DNA of 24,340 nucleotides, taken from contig JAEWFK010000100.1 in NCBI GenBank assembly GCA_023388835.1, positions 1 through 24,340 of the forward strand, written 5' to 3'. Positions 1 to 6,865 of this stretch are shown here, in pieces. The position numbers were made by a program, and so were the translations under genes. Each line of letters opens with the position of its first letter. The first letter of the stretch is position 1. This stretch comes from Pseudomonadota bacterium (GTDB lineage: Bacteria; Pseudomonadota; Gammaproteobacteria; Burkholderiales; Burkholderiaceae_B). The notes under the pieces were generated by a model. It did not search any database. It was given only the letters and a program-made list of their open reading frames with translations, and had not been told where the DNA came from.

Positions 1-1059
1 ACGAGCCTGCATAGCGAAGAACTGCCAAATCAGCACGGAGGCGTTCGGTCCCTTCTTGGTATGGAACTTGAACCGTTCGTCGCCGCCGCCCCACGCGTGG
101 CCCACTTCCTTCAGTAGACACAGACGCACCACCGTCTGCTTTCCCTTCAGGAAGTCCTGGCGGATATATTCGCGATGCGTTCCCTGGGCCAGCACGCTGC
201 GTTTCTGAGTTCGGCCGCCGGTTAAACCACTGAATTGTTCAGCAAGCTGCCCGGCATTACGCGGTGCCACCACATGGTCACGCTGTCCGTGAATAATCAT
301 CACAGGCCGAGCAAGGAATGGCTGCAGAGGATTCAGCAGCGGCGCGATGAGCTTGACCGGCTCCTCGTCGCTTGCCTTGCGCATGACCTGCAGGCCCGCG
401 GCCGCGTTGCGTGCGGCACCGACGACGGCGCCCGAATGCAGGGCGGCGGCGGCAAAGATGTCGGGATGCCGAAGGATAGCCAGTGCGGCCATGCCTGCGC
501 CGGCCGACAGTCCCGCGATATACACCCGGCCGGCATCCAATCCAAAGCGGCGTACGAGCGTACCGGCAAGGTCCGCGATGGCATCCGCTTCAGCCAGCCC
601 GTGACCCGCATCGGGCTGAAACCAACGCCAACACCGCATGGCCTGCACCCGCTTCGCCTGCTGCGGATAAGCCACCACGAAGCCCTTCTTGTCCGCCAGC
701 GCATTCATGCGTGTACCAGCCGCGAAGTCTGTCGCCGTCTGCTGACATCCATGCAGCATGATGACCAGCGGCAAGCCGGGAAGTGGATGATCTTTGGGGC
801 GATACAACGAGTAAGCCAACCTTCCCAGGAGCTCTGAGCGCGACGGCGCGGTGTTGTGCACGAAGTTCTGCCAGCTGCCCTTCGCCGCTGATGTCTTCGC
901 CGACGTCGTCTGCGCGGAAGCCGTCTTTGTCGATGTCTTTCTCGCCGCACTTTTCCGGGCCTTGCGCACTGGCGTCGTCATCTGTTTGAGCACCCGGCGC
1001 TGCGCGCGCGCGGCACGACGAACACTCGAAAAAAACAGATCACTCAGTTTTTTGGCCAT
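1..1059 (-). CDS. PHB depolymerase-family esterase (partial, C-terminus beyond left edge)
   Basis: This is an alpha/beta-hydrolase of the esterase_PHB/LpqC type, which cleaves polyhydroxybutyrate or related esters. The 353 codons visible run off the left edge without a stop. An oxyanion-type motif HGCQQ lies at about residues 103-107. The lipase box GLSAGAGM places the nucleophile at Ser185, HGQRDHVVAP gives Asp261, and GHAWGGG gives His321, so the catalytic triad looks complete. The ATG at 1059 is the only plausible start, because an in-frame TAG lies 21 bases upstream. There is no signal peptide. Residues about 30-60 are instead rich in Lys, Ala, Thr and Ser, which suggests a cytoplasmic enzyme with a basic, disordered tail. 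It is divergent from the SDR gene and about 120 bases separate the two starts. The family call is firm; the true substrate is not known. Confidence 0.9.
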   Translation of the reverse strand, partial: MAKKLSDLFFSSVRRAARAQRRVLKQMTTPVRKARKSAARKTSTKTASAQTTSAKTSAAKGSWQNFVHNTAPSRSELLGRLAYSLYRPKDHPLPGLPLVIMLHGCQQTATDFAAGTRMNALADKKGFVVAYPQQAKRVQAMRCWRWFQPDAGHGLAEADAIADLAGTLVRRFGLDAGRVYIAGLSAGAGMAALAILRHPDIFAAAALHSGAVVGAARNAAAGLQVMRKASDEEPVKLIAPLLNPLQPFLARPVMIIHGQRDHVVAPRNAGQLAEQFSGLTGGRTQKRSVLAQGTHREYIRQDFLKGKQTVVRLCLLKEVGHAWGGGDERFKFHTKKGPNASVLIWQFFAMQAR

Positions 1060-1179
1060 GGAGACACGGTACCGCCGCTAAATGAAAAGAAAAAGTCGGA
1101 ATTGCGTTGAACACGACGCTCCCACCGGGAATCGCGCTTGCTATGGCGTTGTGAAACAGCTAAACGCGCGGGGCACACC

Positions 1180-2196
1180 ATGAAGTCAAGGCAGGAAAGT
1201 CGAGCGTTCGAAGGGCAGGTTGTCGTCGTGACTGGCGCCTCGGCCGGAGTCGGGCGCGCGACGGCATTGAGTTTCGCGGCGCAGGGCGCACGCGTGGGTC
1301 TGCTGGCGCGAGACCCGCAAGGACTCGAAGACACCCGCGCTCAGATCAAAGTACGAGGCGGGACCGCGTTCTGTGTACCGGTCGACATGGCAGATTCCAC
1401 CGCCGTACAGGCGGCGGCCGATACCTGCGAAGCGGAGCTCGGGCCGATAACGATCTGGGTGAACAATGCCATGGCCACGGTCTTTTCGCCCGTCAGCAAA
1501 TTGACACCGGACATGATCCGCCGCGTGACAGAAGTGACCTACCTGGGTTATGTGCACGGTACCATGGCCGCGCTGTCAGCGATGCGCCACCGCGGCAAAG
1601 GAACCATTATCCAGGTCAGCTCGGCCCTGGCCTATCGGGCCATTCCGCTGCAAGCGCCCTACTGCGCGGCCAAACATGCGATTCGCGGCTTTACTGAAGC
1701 CTTGCGTTGCGAACTGCTGAGCGAAGGCAGCGCGATCCGCCTGAGCTCCGTCGTGCTGCCGGCCGTGAACACGCCCCAGTTCCGCTGGGCGAAAACTCAG
1801 ATGAAGACATGTCCACGACCAGTGGCGCCCGTTTATGAGCCGGAAGCGGCAGCCGACGCCATTCTTCATGCGGCCCGCTGTCAGGGGCGCGAATATTTTC
1901 TCGGTTACCAGACTCCCTTGCTGATCATGGGCAATACGCTTATGCCCGACGCTCTGGACCACTATCTGTCGCGCAATGCCATAGAAGGCCAGGACACCGG
2001 GGAACCGGTCCGGCCGAACCGCCCCGACAACCTCTTCGCGCCCGTGCCGGGTGAACACCATACGCGCGGCGACTTCAGCCGCGAGGCCCGCTCCGACGCA
2101 CTTCTGCTTCCAGCCGCCATGGCGCGAGCGCTGGGCCTTGCCGCCCTGCTCGCTGTGGGCGCTGTGCTGAGCGCGGGCCTGGGCAAGAGACGTTAA
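1180..2196 (+). CDS. SDR-family oxidoreductase with C-terminal membrane segment
   Basis: This is a short-chain dehydrogenase/reductase of 338 residues with a Rossmann fold. The nucleotide-binding motif TGASAGVG is at 18-25, NNA at 95-97, the catalytic Ser at about 147-148 (QVSS) and YCAAK at 161-165. The SDR core ends near residue 250. A polar linker follows, then a hydrophobic stretch at about 310-333 ending in GKRR, which looks like a single membrane anchor. The ATG at 1180 is preferred, although an in-frame TTG lies at 1138. The homologous part begins close to this ATG, and GGGG sits a few bases upstream. The GH15 gene starts 9 bases after the stop, so the two are probably co-transcribed. 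The substrate cannot be read from the sequence. Longer SDRs of this type are often annotated only as SDR family oxidoreductase. Confidence 0.88.
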   Translation: MKSRQESRAFEGQVVVVTGASAGVGRATALSFAAQGARVGLLARDPQGLEDTRAQIKVRGGTAFCVPVDMADSTAVQAAADTCEAELGPITIWVNNAMATVFSPVSKLTPDMIRRVTEVTYLGYVHGTMAALSAMRHRGKGTIIQVSSALAYRAIPLQAPYCAAKHAIRGFTEALRCELLSEGSAIRLSSVVLPAVNTPQFRWAKTQMKTCPRPVAPVYEPEAAADAILHAARCQGREYFLGYQTPLLIMGNTLMPDALDHYLSRNAIEGQDTGEPVRPNRPDNLFAPVPGEHHTRGDFSREARSDALLLPAAMARALGLAALLAVGAVLSAGLGKRR

Positions 2197-2205
2197 GGAG
2201 GCATT

Positions 2206-4017
2206 GTGGAACCTCCTGCCATCTCCGACTATGCCCTGATTGGCGATTGCGAAACAGCCGCGCTAGTCGACAAGTCCGGTTCCATCGATTGGCTCTGCTG
2301 GCCCAGGTTCGATTCGGACACCTGTTTCGCCCGCCTGGTCGGTACGCGAGAAAATGGTTACTGGCGTTTGGGGCCCCGTGCGAGAGCCAAGGTTACACGC
2401 AGCTATCTCCCGGGGACCCTGGTTTTGAAAACCCGTTACGAGACGTCGGATGGCGTGGCGACGGTGACTGATTTCATGCCGCTGCGCGATGGCGAAACAA
2501 GACGCTCCAACCTGGTACGTATCGTGGAATGCGAGCAAGGCAGCGTGGACATGGAAATGATCTTGTCCGCGCGCTTCAACTACGGCTCGATCATGCCCTG
2601 GCACGCGCCTGCGCCGGACGGCGGCTGTCGGGTGGTTGCCGGCCCCCACATGATCGTGTTGACCGCTACCGTCCCATTGCGCGACGAATCCACTTCTCTG
2701 ACCGCCGGCTTCACGCTCGGCGAGGGTGAGACGGCCAGCTTCGTCGCGACCTACGAGGCGTCCCATCTTGCGCCGCCCGCGCCGGTGGACCCTGAACGCG
2801 CCTTGAAGGCCACGTGCGAGTACTGGACGGAATGGTCGGCGCGCAGCAAGTATGACGGGCCCTGGCGAGACGCCGTCGAGCGCTCCCTCATCACGATCAA
2901 AGCGCTGACCTACGAACCCACGGGAGGCGTGATTGCCGCGCCCACCCTGGCACTGCCCGAATGCGTGGGCGGAGAACGAAACTGGGACTACCGCTATTGT
3001 TGGCTGCGAGACAGCACCTTCACCCTCATGTCGCTCCTGAATGCGGGATACCGCGACGAAGCAGAGGCATGGTGCGGGTGGCTATTGCGGGCCGTGGCGG
3101 GCTGCGCAACACAGTTGCGTCCGGTGTACGGATTATCCGGCGAGCCCTGCCCCCCCGAACGCGAGCTCGACTGGTTGCCGGGCTATCGCCACTCACGACC
3201 CGTGCGTGTAGGCAACGCGGCCAGCGATCAGCTGCAGCTTGATGTCTTTGGCAGCATCATGGATACGCTCTATCAGGCCCGGCACGCGGGGGTCGACATT
3301 GACGACGCCGGCAAGGCTCTACAGGGACAACTCATGGGCCACCTGGAAACCGTGTGGCAGCAGAAAGACGAAGGAATTTGGGAGATCCGCGAAGAAACCC
3401 AGCATTTCGTCCATTCGAAGGTCCTCTGCTGGGTGGCCTTTGATCGCGCGATTCGGTCCGCAACGGAACATGGACTCCCCGGCCCCCTCGACCGGTGGCG
3501 CCGACACCGGGATGCCTTGCGGGAAGAGATCCTGGAACGCGGCTATGACGCGCAGGTCGGCGCGTTCACCCAGGCTTACGGCGTCCCGCATCTAGACGCG
3601 GCGGCATTGCTGATGCCTTTAGTGGGCTTTTTGCCGGCCAATGATCCGCGCATGATCTCCACGGTAAAAGCCATTGAACGCGACCTCGTACGCGACGGGC
3701 TGGTGCTGCGCTATGACACCGAGAAGGTGAAAGACGGTCTACCGCCCGGTGAAGGCGCCTTCATCGCATGCACCTTCTGGTTGGCGGACAACCTGATACT
3801 GCAAGGCCAGCGGGATCGCGCACGCAAACTGTTCGAAAAAGTGCTTTCACTGCGCAACGACGTCGGGCTGCTAGCCGAGCAGTACGACATCTCGCTGGGC
3901 ATGCAGGTTGGAAACTTCCCACAAGCCTTCTCGCACTTCGCCCTGATCGACACCGCCTTCAACTTCCATGGTGGCAAAGGCTTGGCCATGGCCGGCCAGG
4001 AAGCTGAAGCGTCTTAG
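2206..4017 (+). CDS. Glycoside hydrolase family 15 protein (trehalase/glucoamylase-like)
   Basis: This 603-residue protein has the layout of bacterial GH15 enzymes, some of which are trehalases and others glucoamylase-like. The N-terminal beta domain begins with the family's usual opening (ISDYALIGDCETAALV, SIDWLCWPRFDS). The (alpha/alpha)6 domain contains GGERNWDYRYCWLRDSTFT at 255-273, DEGIWEIRE at 388-396, GEGAFIACTFWLADN at 515-529 and GLLAEQYD at 554-561. By analogy with characterised GH15 trehalases, Glu393 (in GIWE) and Glu558 (in LLAEQ) are the likely general acid and base; this is inference. The start is GTG at 2206, with AAGGAGG at 2195-2201 in front. There is no signal peptide, so it is probably cytoplasmic. 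It follows the SDR gene in one unit. The stop codon lies inside an 8-bp tandem repeat. Confidence 0.92.
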   Translation: MEPPAISDYALIGDCETAALVDKSGSIDWLCWPRFDSDTCFARLVGTRENGYWRLGPRARAKVTRSYLPGTLVLKTRYETSDGVATVTDFMPLRDGETRRSNLVRIVECEQGSVDMEMILSARFNYGSIMPWHAPAPDGGCRVVAGPHMIVLTATVPLRDESTSLTAGFTLGEGETASFVATYEASHLAPPAPVDPERALKATCEYWTEWSARSKYDGPWRDAVERSLITIKALTYEPTGGVIAAPTLALPECVGGERNWDYRYCWLRDSTFTLMSLLNAGYRDEAEAWCGWLLRAVAGCATQLRPVYGLSGEPCPPERELDWLPGYRHSRPVRVGNAASDQLQLDVFGSIMDTLYQARHAGVDIDDAGKALQGQLMGHLETVWQQKDEGIWEIREETQHFVHSKVLCWVAFDRAIRSATEHGLPGPLDRWRRHRDALREEILERGYDAQVGAFTQAYGVPHLDAAALLMPLVGFLPANDPRMISTVKAIERDLVRDGLVLRYDTEKVKDGLPPGEGAFIACTFWLADNLILQGQRDRARKLFEKVLSLRNDVGLLAEQYDISLGMQVGNFPQAFSHFALIDTAFNFHGGKGLAMAGQEAEAS

Positions 4018-4048
4018 CGTCTTAGCGTCTTAGCGTCTTAGCGTCTTA
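4009..4048. repeat. 8-bp tandem repeat, five copies of GCGTCTTA
   Basis: Five perfect head-to-tail copies of GCGTCTTA cover this stretch, followed by a decayed copy ACGCATTA at 4049-4056. The first copy supplies the last sense codons and part of the TAG stop of the GH15 gene. Because the unit is 8 bases long, the TAG falls in a different frame in each successive copy. It looks like a slippage-prone microsatellite. Confidence 0.9.
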
Positions 4049-4078
4049 ACGCATTAGAAGCACATCTCTTCCTTGCAT

Positions 4079-4103
4079 GGAATATCGTTCCATTTATTGG
4101 AAC
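4079..4103 (+). promoter_or_regulatory. Operator-like element A (overlapping IclR-type palindromes)
   Basis: The pattern is GGAATATCGTTCC followed by ATTTATTGGAAC. With the T at 4078 and the A at 4092 it contains the palindrome TGGAA-N5-TTCCA, which resembles the consensus of IclR-family sites. It overlaps a second perfect inverted repeat, GTTCCA-TTTAT-TGGAAC, at 4087-4103. The 25-bp element matches element B at 20 of 25 positions. It lies about 110 bases upstream of the -35 box of the amidohydrolase operon. The regulator family is inferred from the pattern only. Confidence 0.55.
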
Positions 4104-4189
4104 GGCGAGACCCCGTCCGTCGGCTGCCAGCCCGTTACGTTTCCGTTTGTAAATGCCACGAACCCATCGTCTCGGGTGCCGACATTCCG

Positions 4190-4218
4190 TTGACGTATGC
4201 ACGTTCTTTCACCATAAT
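4190..4218 (+). promoter_or_regulatory. Sigma70-type promoter of the amidohydrolase operon
   Basis: TTGACG at 4190-4195 and CATAAT at 4213-4218 are separated by 17 bases, close to the TTGACA/TATAAT consensus with ideal spacing. The surroundings are AT-rich compared with the rest of the window. Transcription would start near 4225, just in front of operator-like element B. Confidence 0.65.
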
Positions 4219-4229
4219 CTCTAAAAAAA

Positions 4230-4254
4230 GGAACAACGTTCCATTATTTAGAAC
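4230..4254 (+). promoter_or_regulatory. Operator-like element B
   Basis: GGAACAACGTTCC is followed by ATTATTTAGAAC. This is the same composite pattern as element A: a GGAA-N5-TTCC palindrome running into GTTCnA-N5-TnGAAC. It sits directly downstream of the predicted transcription start, a classical position for repression. The centre-to-centre distance to element A is 151 bases. Confidence 0.55.
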
Positions 4255-4296
4255 AACTCGTATATGAGCTGTCGGATCAAAAGGAGAGAGACAACC

Positions 4297-5361
4297 GTGG
4301 CGATGCTTTTCACTTTCAACGACGCACACCATCATCACGCACCGCCCACGATCCTCATTCGCGGCAACCCCATCCCAAACCATGAACAGCCTGTACGCCT
4401 GGAGCGCCTCAAGGCGGAACTCCTCAGAGGCGAGCACGAGCTGCTGCAGAGCCAGCCGTATCCCAGGAAATGGATCGCGGCGGTGCACGATGTCGGTTAT
4501 CTGAGTTTCCTGGAAACCGCTCACTCCAGGTGGACGGCGTTTCTTGACTCCCAGGCCACCAAAGGCGGAAACGTCACGGATGACCTCATCCACGCGCACG
4601 TCTTTTCTCACCACGCATCGCGCGAGAAGCCCTCTTCCATACAGGGCCAGGTCGGTTATTACCTGTCCGGCGGTTCAAGCCCGGTCGCGGCGGGAACATG
4701 GGAGGCATCTCTGGGCTCGGTGGATACCGCCCTGAGCGCGGCCGACCTGATTCTGAGTGGCGACACACGACACGCCTATGCGTTGTGCAGACCGCCAGGG
4801 CATCATGCGTATGCCGATATGGCCGGCGGATTCTGCTATCTCAACAACGCCGCCGTTGCCGCAAACTATCTGGCCAACAAGCTCGGGCGCGTCGCCATCA
4901 TCGATGTCGACGCCCATCATGGAAACGGGACTCAGTCCATCTTCTATGAACGCGACGATGTGCACTTCGTTTCGGTGCATGGCGACCCCAACGTCCTTTT
5001 CCCTTTCTATGCCGGTTACGCCCACGAGCGAGGCCAAGGCGCCGGACTGGGACACAACCTCAATATTCCGCTTCCTCTCGGTACGGAGGACGAAGCATTT
5101 CTTGAGGCGGTGCGTCAGGGAATGCAATCCGTATCCCTCTATGGCCCGGAAGCCTTGATCGTGTCGCTGGGATTCGACGCCTACAAGGGAGACCCAGCCG
5201 CGGGACTGGAGGTCAGCACGGAAGGTTTCGAAGCGGTGGGCCGCCTGATCGGCGGCTTTGCCGGACCCGTGCTGCTGATTCAGGAAGGCGGATATGTCGT
5301 CGAAAAGCTGGCCGATAACCTGGAGGCGTTTCTGAAAGGCTTCCTGGGACAAAGGCAATAA
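4297..5361 (+). CDS. Acetylpolyamine amidohydrolase (HDAC-like fold)
   Basis: This 354-residue zinc-dependent deacetylase belongs to the arginase/deacetylase fold and resembles Mycoplana ramosa acetylpolyamine amidohydrolase and Pseudomonas AphA/AphB. Those enzymes remove acetyl groups from N-acetylputrescine, cadaverine and related amines. Counting from GTG 4297, the tandem catalytic histidines are His169-His170 (RPPGHHAYAD). The zinc ligands are Asp205 and His207 (DVDAHHGNGTQ) and Asp294 (GFDAYKGDP). The transition-state Tyr is Tyr333 (EGGY). All fall within about ten positions of the M. ramosa residues. The APAH-type loop (RxKPxxIQGQVGYYL ... GTWEA) is present, which favours an amine substrate over a protein. 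GTG 4297 is chosen because AAGGAGAG at 4281-4288 lies 8-10 bases before it; the in-frame ATG at 4264 precedes this site. It is the first gene of the operon. Confidence 0.88.
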   Translation: MAMLFTFNDAHHHHAPPTILIRGNPIPNHEQPVRLERLKAELLRGEHELLQSQPYPRKWIAAVHDVGYLSFLETAHSRWTAFLDSQATKGGNVTDDLIHAHVFSHHASREKPSSIQGQVGYYLSGGSSPVAAGTWEASLGSVDTALSAADLILSGDTRHAYALCRPPGHHAYADMAGGFCYLNNAAVAANYLANKLGRVAIIDVDAHHGNGTQSIFYERDDVHFVSVHGDPNVLFPFYAGYAHERGQGAGLGHNLNIPLPLGTEDEAFLEAVRQGMQSVSLYGPEALIVSLGFDAYKGDPAAGLEVSTEGFEAVGRLIGGFAGPVLLIQEGGYVVEKLADNLEAFLKGFLGQRQ

Positions 5362-5420
5362 ACCGGCCGCAGCCACGAAAGTGACTTCATTCTAAAACCG
5401 ATTTTTGGAAGAGACAGACC

Positions 5421-6794
5421 ATGCACGCGCAGACCGCAACCGAGACCACCTTGGTCGAAAAAGACATCGCCCACCTGCTCCATCCGTACACCAATCTCGC
5501 CCGCCATCTCGAGAACGGCCCCAATGTGATTGAGCGGGGTGATGGCTGTTATGTCTACGACAACAAGGGCAAGCGTTTCCTGGAAGCCATGTCCGGACTG
5601 TGGTGCGCCGGCCTGGGGTTTTCGAACAAACGCCTCGCCGATGCCGCCAAGGCCCAACTCGATGTCCTGCCCTACTTCCATCTGTTCAACCACTATTCAC
5701 ACCCAACGGCGATTGAACTGGCGGAAAAGCTGGCAAGCATCGCGCCGAACGATCTTCAGCATGTCCTCTTCGCCAATTCCGGCTCCGAGGCCAACGACTC
5801 TGCCGTCAAGCTGGTGTGGTACTACCATAACGCGATCGGAAAACCGGAGAAGAAGAAAATCATCGGGCGGCAATTCGGCTATCACGGGGTGACCGTTGCC
5901 TCGGGAAGCCTGACCGGCCTGCCGCCAGTGCATGCAAATTTTGACCTTCCCATCGCCCGCATCCTGCATACCGACTGCCCTAGCCACTACCACCATGCAC
6001 TCGAAGGCGAAACGGAGGAGGAGTTCTCCACGCGTCTGGCTCATAACCTCGAACAGCTCATCCTGCAGGAAGGCCCGGAGACCATCGGCGCCTTCATTGC
6101 GGAACCCGTCATCGGTGCAGGCGGTGTACTGACGCCACCCAAAGATTATTTCCAAAAAATCCAGGCTGTTCTCAAGCGCCACGAAATCCTGCTCATTGCG
6201 GACGAAGTGATATGCGGCTTCGGCCGTACGGGGAACATGTTCGGTTGCGATACCTATGGCATACAGCCCGACATGATGACGGTCGCAAAAGGCTTGTCGG
6301 CCGCGTACCAGCCCATCTCCGCCCTCATTTTCAGCAACGCCATCCTGCAAGCCATGGTCGAAGTCGGCGGCACGCAGAATCTCTTCGCCCACGGCGTGAC
6401 TTACGCCGCTCATCCGGTGTGCGCCTCTGTGGCTCTGGAGACATTACGTATCTACGAAGAAGACGACATCGTCGCCAAGGTGCAAGAGATTTCTCCTTAC
6501 TTCCAACAACGGCTTGCCGAACTGGATAGCCATCCTCTGGTCAGCAATACCCGAGGGGTGGGTCTGCTGGGAGGGGTAGAGATCGTCCAAGACAAGACCA
6601 GCCGCACGCCTTTTCCTCCCGAAGCGGACATGGCCAACTGGGTGCAGCGCAGGTGCGCCGAATATGGCGTGATCGTGCGGGCCATTCGGCAGTCCATCGC
6701 CCTGTGCCCTCCGCTGATTATCAATCGCGAGCAAATCGACGAAATGTTCGACGCGCTCACCAAGGCGCTGGACGATGCGCGGCGACTTCAATAG
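5421..6794 (+). CDS. Class III omega-aminotransferase (PLP-dependent, SpuC-like)
   Basis: This 457-residue fold-type I PLP enzyme is of the omega-amino acid/polyamine:pyruvate transaminase group. Visible features are Trp61 (SGLWCAGLG), the phosphate-binding NSGSEAND at 119-126, Asp261 that contacts the pyridine nitrogen (IADEVICGFGRTG) and the Schiff-base Lys290 (TVAKGLSAAYQP). Arg420 (VRAIRQ) aligns with the flexible carboxylate-binding arginine of omega-transaminases. Such enzymes move a terminal amino group of putrescine, a diamine or an omega-amino acid onto pyruvate and give an aldehyde. The start ATG has GGAAGAG at 5407-5413, 7 bases ahead. It follows the amidohydrolase by 59 bases and would act on the amine that enzyme releases. 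No aldehyde dehydrogenase follows, so that step must be encoded elsewhere. The exact amine cannot be read from the sequence. Confidence 0.9.
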   Translation: MHAQTATETTLVEKDIAHLLHPYTNLARHLENGPNVIERGDGCYVYDNKGKRFLEAMSGLWCAGLGFSNKRLADAAKAQLDVLPYFHLFNHYSHPTAIELAEKLASIAPNDLQHVLFANSGSEANDSAVKLVWYYHNAIGKPEKKKIIGRQFGYHGVTVASGSLTGLPPVHANFDLPIARILHTDCPSHYHHALEGETEEEFSTRLAHNLEQLILQEGPETIGAFIAEPVIGAGGVLTPPKDYFQKIQAVLKRHEILLIADEVICGFGRTGNMFGCDTYGIQPDMMTVAKGLSAAYQPISALIFSNAILQAMVEVGGTQNLFAHGVTYAAHPVCASVALETLRIYEEDDIVAKVQEISPYFQQRLAELDSHPLVSNTRGVGLLGGVEIVQDKTSRTPFPPEADMANWVQRRCAEYGVIVRAIRQSIALCPPLIINREQIDEMFDALTKALDDARRLQ

Positions 6795-6865
6795 AGGCCG
6801 GCACGGTATACCGCCCCGGATGGCGCTTTCATAAGAAGAACGGCTGCACAACAGGAGACATGTGA

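Noticed and set aside
235..837. A 200-codon plus-strand open frame at the left end
   Set aside because: The minus strand carries an esterase with an intact catalytic triad, so the plus-strand frame is a shadow.
1138..1179. TTG at 1138 as the start of the SDR gene
   Set aside because: The extra 14 residues do not resemble the family, and ATG 1180 sits right before the Rossmann motif.
1060..1179. Promoters in the divergent gap between the esterase and the SDR gene
   Set aside because: TTGAAC and TTCAAC hexamers occur, but no -10 box is found at a sensible distance on either strand.
4264..4296. ATG at 4264 as the start of the amidohydrolase
   Set aside because: The ribosome-binding site AAGGAGAG lies downstream of it at 4281-4288 and points to GTG 4297.
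4297..5361. Reading the HDAC-like protein as a true histone deacetylase
   Set aside because: The APAH-type loop and the neighbouring aminotransferase and importer fit a small-molecule amine substrate.
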